A stretch of DNA of 21,918 nt from Bacteroidota bacterium (GTDB taxonomy: Bacteria > Bacteroidota > Bacteroidia > Flavobacteriales > Flavobacteriaceae), in the NCBI GenBank assembly GCA_009937085.1, contig JAACDD010000068.1:1-21918 (forward strand), given 5' to 3'. Shown here in pieces: positions 14,282-21,918 of the stretch (within the stretch, counting starts at the first letter, position 1; the number at the start of each line of letters is the position of its first letter). The position numbers and the translations under genes were made by a program. Below the pieces are notes generated by a model that saw only the letters and a list, made by a program, of their open reading frames with translations, searched no databases and was not told the origin of the DNA.

Positions 14282-16045
14282 TTAATGTTGAAGTTCTTCT
14301 TCGCCTTCGGCTAAAGGAACGTTTTGTGGGATAAAATCCTCGTCGTGCCCCGGCTTAGAATAATCGTATGCCCAGCGTTCTACATGAGGAATTTCACCTG
14401 GCCAGTTTCCGTGTATGTGTTCTACAGGAGTTGTCCATTCAAGTGTGTTCGACTTCCACGGGTTCTGAACTGCCTTCTTACCATAGAAAATACTAGCGAT
14501 AAAGTTGTATAAGAACACCAACTGCGCAGCCCCTGCAATAAGAGCGAAAATGGTGATAATTACGTTGATGTTAGCAAGGTCGTCAAAGTATGGGAAAGCT
14601 GTATTTGAATAGTAACGTCTCGGTAAACCTGCCATACCAATAAAGTGCATGGGGAAAAATACACCATAGGCACAAATTGCTGTTACCCAAAAGTGTACAT
14701 ATCCTAGATTTTTATTCATCATTCTACCAAACATCTTTGGGAACCAATGATAAACACCCGCGAATAATCCGTAAAGTGCCGAAATTCCCATCACTAAATG
14801 GAAGTGTGCTACTACAAAATACGTATCGTGTACGTTAATATCTAAGGTACTATCTCCTAAAATAATTCCTGTTAAACCACCCGAAATAAAGGTAGAAACC
14901 AACCCAATGGAGAACAACATACCTGGGTTCATTTGGAGGTTACCTTTCCACAGCGTGGTTATGTAATTAAATGCTTTTACCGCAGACGGAATCGCAATCA
15001 ATAGCGTCGTAAACGTAAATACTGAACCTAAGAATGGATTCATTCCCGAAATGAACATATGGTGCCCCCAAACAATAGTGGATAAAAAGGCAATTGCCAA
15101 AATAGATGCCACCATGGCACGGTATCCGAAAATAGGCTTACGTGCATTAGTTGCTAATACCTCAGAAGTGATTCCCAACGCAGGCAGTAATACAATATAT
15201 ACTTCTGGATGGCCTAAAAACCAAAATAAGTGTTCGTATAGAACGGGTGAACCTCCTTGGTAGTGAAGCACCTCGCCTTGAATAAAAATATCTGATAAGA
15301 AGAATGATGTTCCAAAACTTCTATCCATAATGAGCATCAATGCCGCTGAAAGCAATACAGGGAATGAAACCACACCAATAATTGCCGTTACGAAGAACGC
15401 CCAAATCGTGAGTGGAAGTCGTGTCATAGACATTCCCTTGGTGCGCAAATTGATAACCGTTACGATATAATTCAACGATCCAAGTAATGATGAAGCAATA
15501 AAAATAGCCATAGATACCAACCAAAGCGTCATTCCAAGTCCAGAACCGGGTTGTGCTTGTGGTAGTGCACTAAGGGGAGGATAAATTGTCCAACCTGCAG
15601 CAGCTGGTCCTGACTCCACAAAAAGCGATGCAATCATGATAACTGATGAAAGAAAAAATAACCAGTATGAAATCATGTTTAACAATCCAGATGCCATATC
15701 ACGTGCACCAATCTGCAATGGAATAAGTAAGTTACTAAACGTACCACTTAGTCCTGCTGTAAGTACAAAAAACACCATTAGTGTCCCGTGAATGGTTACC
15801 AAAGCTAAATAGACGTTTGGATCCATAACGCCTTCTGGTGCCCATTTTCCTAAAAAGGTTTCAAAAACCCAAAATGATTTTTCTGGCCATGCCAATTGCA
15901 AACGAAACAAAAGTGACATAGCAATCCCAATAATACCCATTATCAAGCCAGTGATAAGGTATTGCTTTGCAATCATCTTATGGTCTTGACTAAAGATGTA
16001 CTTGGTAATAAACGTTTCTTTGTGATGTGCGTGATCTGCTCCCAT
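14282..16045 (-). CDS. coxA: Cytochrome c oxidase subunit I (A-type haem-copper oxidase)
   Basis: This is the catalytic inner-membrane subunit (also CtaD), reducing O2 to water at the haem a3-CuB site and pumping protons. Numbered from MGADHAHH, visible residues are: H86 (haem a), D-channel entrance D116 in IGARDMA, HPEVY at 279-283 (CuB ligand H279, Glu281, Tyr283 of the His-Tyr cross-link), H328-H329 (CuB), K357 in IPSAVKAF (K-channel) and HFH at 414-416 (H414 haem a3, H416 haem a). The Glu in HPEVY points to the A1 group. About 12 membrane helices are seen in 587 residues. I chose the ATG at 16045, 10 nt after the coxB stop; the longer frame begins at a TTG inside coxB and adds 11 unlikely residues. 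It is the last gene of the operon and is followed by a terminator. Confidence 0.96.
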   Translation of the reverse strand: MGADHAHHKETFITKYIFSQDHKMIAKQYLITGLIMGIIGIAMSLLFRLQLAWPEKSFWVFETFLGKWAPEGVMDPNVYLALVTIHGTLMVFFVLTAGLSGTFSNLLIPLQIGARDMASGLLNMISYWLFFLSSVIMIASLFVESGPAAAGWTIYPPLSALPQAQPGSGLGMTLWLVSMAIFIASSLLGSLNYIVTVINLRTKGMSMTRLPLTIWAFFVTAIIGVVSFPVLLSAALMLIMDRSFGTSFFLSDIFIQGEVLHYQGGSPVLYEHLFWFLGHPEVYIVLLPALGITSEVLATNARKPIFGYRAMVASILAIAFLSTIVWGHHMFISGMNPFLGSVFTFTTLLIAIPSAVKAFNYITTLWKGNLQMNPGMLFSIGLVSTFISGGLTGIILGDSTLDINVHDTYFVVAHFHLVMGISALYGLFAGVYHWFPKMFGRMMNKNLGYVHFWVTAICAYGVFFPMHFIGMAGLPRRYYSNTAFPYFDDLANINVIITIFALIAGAAQLVFLYNFIASIFYGKKAVQNPWKSNTLEWTTPVEHIHGNWPGEIPHVERWAYDYSKPGHDEDFIPQNVPLAEGEEELQH

Positions 16046-16055
16046 AGTTATCTTT

Positions 16056-17129
16056 TTACTGTTGGATGGTCTGCGCAAAAGTAGTTTGCTGAGCCAGCCA
16101 TTTGTTAAAATCTTTTTCTTCTTCTACTACAATTTTCATTTGCATATTGTAATGCGATGCACCACAAATTTTATTGCAAAGTAACAAATAATCAAATTGA
16201 TACGCATCAAGTGCTACATCTCCGTCGGCGATTAAAGCCTTACTGTTTTCGTATCGTATTTTATTGATTTTCTCAACCTTAGCTGCCATATCGGGGGTTA
16301 GGCGCATTTCTTCAGTAGTCGTTGTGGGTGTAAACGAAAATTCGGTAATCATGCCCGGAACACAGTTCATCTGAGCTCTAAAGTGTGGCATATATGCAGA
16401 ATGCAGTACGTCCTGCGAACGCATTTTAAAAATCACCTGACGTCCTTTTGGCAAGTGCAATTCTTGCACGACAACGTCGTCCAATCCATTTGGATCAGAA
16501 GCGTCAATTCCAACCAAATTGAGCCCATCGTAATCTTGTAAAAAGCGTACGTTGGCATCGCCCAAAACGCCGTCATTACCTGCGTAACGTGCCTTCCAGT
16601 TAAACTGTTGAGCGTAAAGCTCTACGACCAATGCTTCGTCATTTTCTTCGATATTCATGATGGCAGTCCAAGTGAATAATCCATACATAATGAGTCCCGC
16701 CAGTGTAATAACAGGGATAATGGTCCAAATAAATTCGAGCTTATCGTTATCAGCATAGAATAAGGCCTTTTGTCCTTTACGTCCACGGTATTTCCATGAG
16801 AAATAGTGAAGTAATGCTTGCGTGAGGGTTTGCACAAAAAAGATAAGCGCAAACGAAATCCACATCAAGCGGTCAATATCTTGCCCGTGTTCAGAAGCCG
16901 CGTCGGGGAGTAATACATCGCCAAACGCCCAAAATGAATATATTGTAATCAAATAAATGAACACCAAAAAAGCGAACATTAACTGTCCGTTACGGTGGTT
17001 GTCTTGGTCGTTAGCAACTTGTGAATCGTCTTTGGTTTGACGAAACTGTGAAAGCTCAAAAATCTTGGTGATTTGCCATATAGCAACACCTACTAAAACC
17101 AAAATCGCGAAAAGAATAACTGCAGTCAT
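16056..17129 (-). CDS. coxB: Cytochrome c oxidase subunit II, CuA protein with extra membrane helices and insertion
   Basis: Subunit II (also CtaC) accepts electrons from cytochrome c at its binuclear CuA centre and passes them to subunit I. Four hydrophobic segments (about 3-20, 49-70, 88-110, 133-158) precede the periplasmic cupredoxin domain; the canonical protein has two. CuA ligands are visible: H243 in DVLHSAYMP, then CNKICGASHYNM with C318, C322, H326 and M329. Position 320, usually Glu (a backbone-carbonyl ligand), is Lys, and the usual aromatic QWxW segment is QFNW (175-178). From H243 to C318 there are 75 residues against 35 in Paracoccus subunit II, so a charged insert of about 40 residues (roughly 270-310) is present. 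I recall the Lys and QFNW forms from other Flavobacteriia, so they are probably lineage traits. No haem c motif is fused. Confidence 0.95.
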   Translation of the reverse strand: MTAVILFAILVLVGVAIWQITKIFELSQFRQTKDDSQVANDQDNHRNGQLMFAFLVFIYLITIYSFWAFGDVLLPDAASEHGQDIDRLMWISFALIFFVQTLTQALLHYFSWKYRGRKGQKALFYADNDKLEFIWTIIPVITLAGLIMYGLFTWTAIMNIEENDEALVVELYAQQFNWKARYAGNDGVLGDANVRFLQDYDGLNLVGIDASDPNGLDDVVVQELHLPKGRQVIFKMRSQDVLHSAYMPHFRAQMNCVPGMITEFSFTPTTTTEEMRLTPDMAAKVEKINKIRYENSKALIADGDVALDAYQFDYLLLCNKICGASHYNMQMKIVVEEEKDFNKWLAQQTTFAQTIQQ

Positions 17130-17141
17130 CTACTTGTTCTA

Positions 17142-18560
17142 TTAATATACAAATCGTTCACTCTCTCCAACATATGGATCGCCGCTTGCTTCTAATGGCA
17201 CTTTGGTAAGCGCACGGAAAACCACATAGATAAACAGTCCAGCAAAAAATAGGAATCCACCTATTTCAGCCCAACCGATAAACCATTGGTCACCAACAGT
17301 AGCAGGCATAATCATATTGAAGATATCAATGTAATGTCCAAGTACAATAATAATACCTGCCATTACGATAATCCAATTGGAGCGTTTATAATCACTACTC
17401 ATTAAAATAAGCAGTGGGAAAACAAAATTCATTACAACCATACCAAAAAACGGTAAGTTATAATCATCAATTCGTGTAAGGAAATACGTTACTTCCTCTG
17501 GAATGTTGGAATACCAAATCAACATAAACTGTGAAAACCACAAATACGTCCAAAACACGCTAAGCCCAAACATAAACTTTGCTAAATCATGCAAGTGACT
17601 GTGGTTTACTTTAGGTAAAAAGCCTTTTGATTTTAGGTAGATGGTAACTAAGGCAATAACCGTAACAGCAGTAACCAACATGCTTGCCAGAACATACCAA
17701 CCAAACAATGTACTAAACCAGTGTGGGTCTAATGACATAATCCAGTCCCAAGACATCATGGATTCGGTTACAAAGAAGAATACCAAGAACACAGCTGAAA
17801 TACGGAAGTTCTTTTTGTGATTGCTTATATCGCCAGCTGATGCAGCATCTTGTGCCAATGAAAACTTTCTAGAAAAATAGCGATATGCATTCCATCCTAA
17901 AAGGTAAATAGCTGCGCGAATAAGGAAGAACGGAACATTTAAATACCCTACTTTGCCTTGAATAATTTCATCGTGTGCTACGGTTTCAGCATCCATCCAA
18001 ACAAAAAGGTGGTTTGCGTGAAGTCCGGTAAGCACTAAAAACACATAAATAATAATAGAGCCAGGCACCAAATAGGCTGTAATTCCTTCCATTACACGGA
18101 AGAGTAAAATAGGCCAGCCTGCCTGTGCAGCACGTTGAATGGCATAAAACATTAATGTTCCAAGCGCAATCATAAAGAAAAAGAACGCTGCAACATAAAG
18201 CGCCGCCCAAGGTTTGTTTTGTAATTGATGAAGCAAATGTTCCCCGTGGTGATCATCTGCATGTGCGTCATCTGCATGTGCATCATCTGCATGCTCATCC
18301 CCGTGATGTTGATCATGAGCATCAGTTACAGCATGTGCATCGTGATTCTTTTCTTCACTATGAGTATCCGCAACGTGAGCATCGTGAGTGTTGTGTTCGC
18401 TTCCGTGTGCATCGCCGTGTCCGCCGTGTGCATCGGCAACCATGGCCTGTGCTTCAGCTACCGTAGAAGGTGCGCTAGCAAAACCAATAGCTAACCCAAT
18501 AAAGCCAAGCCCCATAAGAACAAAGGCAGTAATTTTTAGTCGTTGAGCAAAGGTATACAT
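17142..18560 (-). CDS. actF: Alternative complex III subunit ActF (quinol:cytochrome c oxidoreductase membrane subunit) with His-rich linker
   Basis: ActF is a polytopic membrane subunit of alternative complex III, related to the NrfD/ActC fold, and sits between the quinol-oxidising module and the oxidase in the supercomplex known from Flavobacterium. The protein has one helix at about 10-28, then a low-complexity linker (about 45-111) with 19 His and 14 Asp, then around nine more membrane segments from about 118 to 450. By the positive-inside rule (RLK before helix 1) the linker should face the periplasm. I chose the ATG at 18560 (MYTFAQRLK, 472 aa). The longer frame starts with a TTG two codons earlier and abuts the actE stop. 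coxB follows after 12 nt. The His-rich part probably evolves fast; any metal binding is inference. Confidence 0.93.
   Translation of the reverse strand: MYTFAQRLKITAFVLMGLGFIGLAIGFASAPSTVAEAQAMVADAHGGHGDAHGSEHNTHDAHVADTHSEEKNHDAHAVTDAHDQHHGDEHADDAHADDAHADDHHGEHLLHQLQNKPWAALYVAAFFFFMIALGTLMFYAIQRAAQAGWPILLFRVMEGITAYLVPGSIIIYVFLVLTGLHANHLFVWMDAETVAHDEIIQGKVGYLNVPFFLIRAAIYLLGWNAYRYFSRKFSLAQDAASAGDISNHKKNFRISAVFLVFFFVTESMMSWDWIMSLDPHWFSTLFGWYVLASMLVTAVTVIALVTIYLKSKGFLPKVNHSHLHDLAKFMFGLSVFWTYLWFSQFMLIWYSNIPEEVTYFLTRIDDYNLPFFGMVVMNFVFPLLILMSSDYKRSNWIIVMAGIIIVLGHYIDIFNMIMPATVGDQWFIGWAEIGGFLFFAGLFIYVVFRALTKVPLEASGDPYVGESERFVY
18254..18298 (-). repeat. Three 15-bp tandem repeats inside the actF His-rich linker
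   Basis: Units at 18254-18268, 18269-18283 and 18284-18298 share catctgcatg and differ only near their ends (tgcgt, tgcat, ctcat). Each encodes five residues of the pattern A-H-A-D-D or close to it. The in-frame 15-bp period means copy changes would alter linker length without breaking the frame. Confidence 0.85.
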
Positions 18561-18566
18561 GGCCAA

Positions 18567-19112
18567 TTATTTTGTCAATTCGTTACGTAAATACAATACA
18601 TGTTGGGCAATTTGCCAGCGCTCGGTAGCATTTACCTGCCCAGCGTGCGAGCCCATCGCATTTTTACCATACATCAATACATGGTAAATACTTCCTCCTG
18701 TGATATCCCTATCGGCATAGCTTGGAATTCCCAAAAACTTTTCACGTGTCATCAAAATACCTTGACCGTTTCCCTTATCCCCGTGGCACACAGCACAATA
18801 AATGCCATAGAGTTCTTTACCTTCGGCACGGTGCGCATCTGTTAGCTCAAGTGGAGAAACAAGATTGGCTTTTGCATCCTCATAGCCGTCATTCGTGTCG
18901 GGGAAATCATAGGGAGCCCAACCGCGAGCAACAGATCCTGGAGCAGGTTTCATCGCAACAGAACCCTGATAAAAAATATCTGACTCTCCATAGGTTTTAT
19001 ACCCTACAGATTCGTACATATTAGGGAAGTATTGGTAGTTGGGTTTTGATGCATCAAAACATGACACCAACAATAGCGAACTCAATACAAACAAAAGAAT
19101 TATATTTTTCAT
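18567..19112 (-). CDS. actE: Alternative complex III subunit ActE, mono-haem cytochrome c lipoprotein
   Basis: ActE is the mono-haem cytochrome c of alternative complex III, handing electrons toward the oxidase on the periplasmic side. The 181-residue protein begins with a lipoprotein signal: MKN, a hydrophobic core, and lipobox LLVSC with the lipidated cysteine at C18. The haem c site is CAVCH at 106-110 (C106, C109, H110), and M153 in NAMGSHAG is the probable sixth ligand. The fold is a class I-type cytochrome c with a long N-terminal extension (19-90) likely to pack on other Act subunits. Its ATG overlaps the actD stop by 4 nt (ATGA), and actF follows after 6 nt. Confidence 0.95.
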   Translation of the reverse strand: MKNIILLFVLSSLLLVSCFDASKPNYQYFPNMYESVGYKTYGESDIFYQGSVAMKPAPGSVARGWAPYDFPDTNDGYEDAKANLVSPLELTDAHRAEGKELYGIYCAVCHGDKGNGQGILMTREKFLGIPSYADRDITGGSIYHVLMYGKNAMGSHAGQVNATERWQIAQHVLYLRNELTK

Positions 19113-19639
19113 GCGTGTTCGGTTTCGTGAATACTAACATCTATCGCGCCTGATTTTTTTAACAGACTCATTAATTTTTTCTCATCACCTTCAAGGGCAA
19201 CTTGCATTAAGAATTTATCGTCTGTAGTTTCCGGCATTGGATTTTCTGCTTTTTTGAACGGCCACAGTCGGCTACGTAAATAAAATGTAATCACCATAAG
19301 GTGTGCCGCAAAAAACACAGTCATTTCAAATATAACAGGGACAAAAGCAGGTAAGTTTTCCAAAAAAGAAAAGCTTGGCTTTCCACCAATATTTTGTGGC
19401 CAATCCTCAATCATGATATAGTTAATCATGGTAATGGCAACTGAAAATCCTAAGATTCCGTACATAAAAGCCATAACGGCAATACGCGTGCCCGCTAATC
19501 CCATGGCGTGATCCAGCCCGTGTACAGGAAACGGCGTGAAAACCTCTTCGATACGATAATCCGCTTTTTTTACATCTTTTACAGCATGTAAAAGCGTATC
19601 ATCATCGTCATAAACGGCATGTACTAATTTACTACTCAT
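19109..19639 (-). CDS. actD: Alternative complex III subunit ActD (DUF3341 family)
   Basis: ActD is a structural membrane subunit of alternative complex III of the DUF3341 family. The 176-residue protein has a soluble N-terminal part (1-50) with the typical 'ADYRIEEVFTPFPVHGLDHAMGL' region (26-48), two membrane helices at about 52-76 and 97-121, and a charged C-terminal tail. No cofactor motif is visible, consistent with the family. The ATG start overlaps the actC stop by 8 nt and the TGA overlaps the actE start by 4 nt, so translation is probably coupled through C-D-E. Confidence 0.94.
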   Translation of the reverse strand: MSSKLVHAVYDDDDTLLHAVKDVKKADYRIEEVFTPFPVHGLDHAMGLAGTRIAVMAFMYGILGFSVAITMINYIMIEDWPQNIGGKPSFSFLENLPAFVPVIFEMTVFFAAHLMVITFYLRSRLWPFKKAENPMPETTDDKFLMQVALEGDEKKLMSLLKKSGAIDVSIHETEHA

Positions 19640-21017
19640 GGCTATGGGTGTTTTTGTATTTATCTCCCGATGCTTTCAAAATCGATTTAACTTCAGCCTG
19701 TGCAATTACAGGGAAGGTACGTGCGTAAAGCAAGAACAACACGAAGAAGAATCCAATCGTTCCAATAAAAATTCCAATATCTACAAATGTTGGCGAGAAC
19801 ATCGTCCAAGAAGAAGGTAAATAATCGCGGTGTAGTGAGGTTACGATAATCACAAATCGCTCAAACCACATTCCAATATTTACCACAATCGAAATGATAA
19901 ATGAGAACATAATACTTGTTCTTAGTTTTTTAAACCACATCAACTGTGGTGAGAAAACGTTACAGGTCATCATGGCCCAATATGCCCACCAGTAAGGTCC
20001 AGTAGCACGGTTTAGGAAAGCGTATTGTTCGTATTCTACTCCTGAATACCAGGCGATGAAAAGCTCCGTAATGTAGGCGACCCCAACAATAGAACCGGTA
20101 ATCATGATAACGATGTTCATCAATTCAATATGCTGTAACGTGATGTAATTTTCCAATCGAGAAACCTTACGCATAATTATAAGCAGCGTGTTTACCATGG
20201 CAAAACCAGAGAAAATTGCTCCCGCAACAAAGTATGGAGGGAAAATAGTGGTGTGCCAACCTGGAATAACCGAAGTAGCAAAGTCAAACGATACAATAGT
20301 GTGTACAGAAAGTACCAAGGGAGTTGCTAAACCTGCCAATACCAATGAAACTTCCTCGAAGCGTTGCCAATCTTTGGCGCGTCCACTCCAACCAAAACTC
20401 AATAGACCGTAAATTTTCTTTTGAAATGGTTTAATGGCTCTATCGCGAATCATAGCGAAATCAGGAAGAAGTCCCGTCCACCAAAATACGAGCGATACAG
20501 ATAAATACGTTGAAATTGCAAATACATCCCAAAGTAGTGGCGAGTTAAAGTTTACCCACAGCGAACCAAATTGGTTTGGAATAGGCAGTACCCAATACGC
20601 CAACCAAGGACGTCCCATGTGAATAATAGGAAATAATCCCGCTTGGATCACCGAAAAAATAGTCATCGCCTCCGCAGAGCGGTTAATGGCCATACGCCAT
20701 TTTTGACGAAATAATAATAGTACCGCGGAAATTAACGTTCCTGCGTGTCCGATTCCTACCCACCATACAAAGTTGGTAATGTCCCATGCCCAGCCGACAG
20801 TTTTATTTAATCCCCAAACACCGATTCCTGTTGAAACGGTATAGATGATACAACCTAATCCCCACAAAAATGCAGTAAGTGCAATAGCAAAAGCGATAAA
20901 CCACAGCTTATTTGGTGGATTTTCAACCGGCGCAGCAATATCAATCGTAACGTCATGATACGATTTATTCCCTGTAACTAAGGGCTTTCTAATAGGTGCT
21001 TCGTAGTGACTTGCCAT
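19632..21017 (-). CDS. actC: Alternative complex III subunit ActC (NrfD/PsrC family menaquinol-oxidising subunit)
   Basis: ActC is the NrfD/PsrC-type integral membrane subunit expected to bind and oxidise menaquinol and pass electrons to the ActB iron-sulphur chain. In 461 residues about ten membrane helices are seen. Conserved family segments include WWVGIGHAGTLISA (85-98), placed at the periplasmic end of a helix where the quinol site lies in this family, and HMGRPWLAYW (133-142). The ATG at 21017 is 10 nt after the actB stop with an A-rich spacer, and the 3' end overlaps actD by 8 nt. Length and motifs are ordinary for Bacteroidetes; I see nothing truncated. Confidence 0.95.
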   Translation of the reverse strand: MASHYEAPIRKPLVTGNKSYHDVTIDIAAPVENPPNKLWFIAFAIALTAFLWGLGCIIYTVSTGIGVWGLNKTVGWAWDITNFVWWVGIGHAGTLISAVLLLFRQKWRMAINRSAEAMTIFSVIQAGLFPIIHMGRPWLAYWVLPIPNQFGSLWVNFNSPLLWDVFAISTYLSVSLVFWWTGLLPDFAMIRDRAIKPFQKKIYGLLSFGWSGRAKDWQRFEEVSLVLAGLATPLVLSVHTIVSFDFATSVIPGWHTTIFPPYFVAGAIFSGFAMVNTLLIIMRKVSRLENYITLQHIELMNIVIMITGSIVGVAYITELFIAWYSGVEYEQYAFLNRATGPYWWAYWAMMTCNVFSPQLMWFKKLRTSIMFSFIISIVVNIGMWFERFVIIVTSLHRDYLPSSWTMFSPTFVDIGIFIGTIGFFFVLFLLYARTFPVIAQAEVKSILKASGDKYKNTHSHE

Positions 21018-21027
21018 AAATCGTTTC

Positions 21028-21918
21028 TTAAGTATTTCTAACCTTTACTTGGTACATAACATTGGGCTCGGTACCTACACTCTCTAAAAGGTGGTACATA
21101 CGTTCGTCTTCTTTAAGGTGCTTCACTTCACTTTCCTTATCGTTGATATCACCAAAGGCAAGTGCTCCGGTTCCACAGGCGTTAGAGCAAGCGGTTTGGA
21201 ATTCGCCGTCTTTAATTTCACGTCCTTCAAGTTTTGCGTCAAGAATTGTTTTTTGTGTCATTTGAATACACAACGAACATTTTTCCATCACACCTCTAGA
21301 GCGCACCACCACATCTGGATTCAATACCATACGGCCTAAATCGTCGTTCATGTGGTAATCAAATTCATCATTTTGGTTGTACAAGAACCAGTTAAAGCGA
21401 CGCACTTTGTACGGACAGTTATTCGCACAATAACGTGTTCCCACACAACGGTTATATGCCATGTGGTTTTGTCCTTGGCGTCCGTGTGAACTTGCTGCAA
21501 CAGGACAAACTGTTTCGCAAGGTGCATGATTACAATGTTGACACATTACGGGTTGGAACGTTACCTGCGGATTTGCAGAAGGATCTTCCATTTTTCCAAA
21601 AGTGGAAAGCGATTCACTTAAACCACTAATGTTATCTACCTTTTCTAAATCTGCTTCAAACGTTTCTTCAGATGAGTAGTAACGGTCAATACGTAACCAG
21701 TGCATATCACGGGATTTACGAATCTCACGTTTACCTACTACAGGCACGTTGTTTTCGGCATGACACGCTATCACACAAGCACCACAACCTGTACATGCAT
21801 TTAGATCAATAGACAGGTTAAAATGATGTCCAATAGAGCGATCAAATGCTTGCCACATATCTGCTTCTTCCGAAGTAACATCTATTTCTTCATGGTCGCG
21901 AGACACTTGCGTCATTGC
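21028..21918 (-). CDS. actB: Alternative complex III subunit ActB, C-terminal iron-sulphur part (5' end beyond window)
   Basis: This is the last ~296 residues of ActB, a large periplasmic subunit with an N-terminal molybdopterin-oxidoreductase-like part (outside the window, lacking the cofactor in known complexes) and a C-terminal ferredoxin-like domain. In the visible numbering from MTQVSR the cysteine groups are CTGCGACVIAC (41-51), CQHCNHAPCETVC (125-137), RCVGTRYCANNC (156-167), CSLCIQ (213-218) and CSNAC (243-247). The third group has Thr where a fourth cysteine would be (C-x2-T-x2-C-x3-C), which fits three [4Fe-4S] clusters plus one [3Fe-4S], as established for this complex. The frame is open through the right edge (one more codon, Ala), so the Met at 21915 is internal and not a start. 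Confidence 0.95.
   Translation of the reverse strand, partial: AMTQVSRDHEEIDVTSEEADMWQAFDRSIGHHFNLSIDLNACTGCGACVIACHAENNVPVVGKREIRKSRDMHWLRIDRYYSSEETFEADLEKVDNISGLSESLSTFGKMEDPSANPQVTFQPVMCQHCNHAPCETVCPVAASSHGRQGQNHMAYNRCVGTRYCANNCPYKVRRFNWFLYNQNDEFDYHMNDDLGRMVLNPDVVVRSRGVMEKCSLCIQMTQKTILDAKLEGREIKDGEFQTACSNACGTGALAFGDINDKESEVKHLKEDERMYHLLESVGTEPNVMYQVKVRNT

Noticed and set aside
16046..16078. Longer coxA starting at a TTG inside coxB
   Set aside because: It adds 11 basic residues not expected for the family and overlaps coxB, while an ATG sits 10 nt after the coxB stop.
18561..18566. actF start two codons upstream (TTG)
   Set aside because: The ATG at 18560 gives the usual MYTF N-terminus; the TTG directly abuts the actE stop.
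21028..21915. The iron-sulphur protein as a complete stand-alone 295-residue gene
   Set aside because: The frame stays open to the window edge and the content matches the C-terminal domain of the much larger ActB, so this Met is internal.
1..21918. Mobile elements, CRISPR arrays, tRNA or defence genes
   Set aside because: Looked for in all spacers; the gaps are at most about 80 bases and hold only promoter-, hairpin- or terminator-like sequence. No transposase, integrase or direct-repeat array is present.

Overview
The window looks like a chromosomal segment of a member of the Bacteroidetes, most likely family Flavobacteriaceae. The evidence is a full-length SprA (type IX secretion translocon), an alternative complex III (Act) operon running directly into the aa3 oxidase genes, TonB-like proteins of the Bacteroidetes 'VPLFPGC' type, AT-rich gene spacers, TAnnTTTG-like promoter elements and no clear Shine-Dalgarno sequences. 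All genes lie on the minus strand, so transcription runs from high to low coordinates. The species cannot be named from the sequence alone.

Region 21918-14282 (transcribed first) is the respiratory operon actB(3' part)-actC-actD-actE-actF-coxB-coxA. It encodes a quinol:cytochrome c oxidoreductase of alternative complex III type followed by subunits II and I of an A-type haem-copper oxidase. Together they should move electrons from menaquinol through the Act iron-sulphur and haem centres to oxygen. The genes are closely spaced or overlap, and the block ends in a strong hairpin terminator at 14255-14278. actA and the 5' part of actB lie beyond the right edge.

Region 14233-1722 is a second block: ruvB-queG-maeB-ruvA-sprA-gcvH. 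ruvB/queG and maeB/ruvA overlap by 4 nt and ruvA/sprA by 1 nt; gaps of 39 and 35 nt precede maeB and gcvH. It mixes Holliday-junction branch migration (RuvA and RuvB, separated by two unrelated genes), tRNA queuosine synthesis, malic enzyme, the 2422-residue outer-membrane SprA channel and the glycine cleavage H protein.

Region 1645-1 is a tandem array of TonB-like energy transducers. Two complete 233-residue copies are about 83% identical by hand count and align without gaps. The first 29 codons of a third copy, at 87-1, run off the left edge. A terminator separates copies one and two, and each later copy seems to carry its own short promoter region.

No stretch above 300 bases lacks a gene, and I see no tRNA, rRNA, CRISPR array, insertion sequence or phage gene. 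Most of the window is ordinary core genome. The points most worth a second look are the TonB array with its uneven divergence, the very His/Asp-rich linker in ActF with a 15-bp DNA repeat, and the enlarged CuA domain of CoxB. I did not find a clearly undescribed system.
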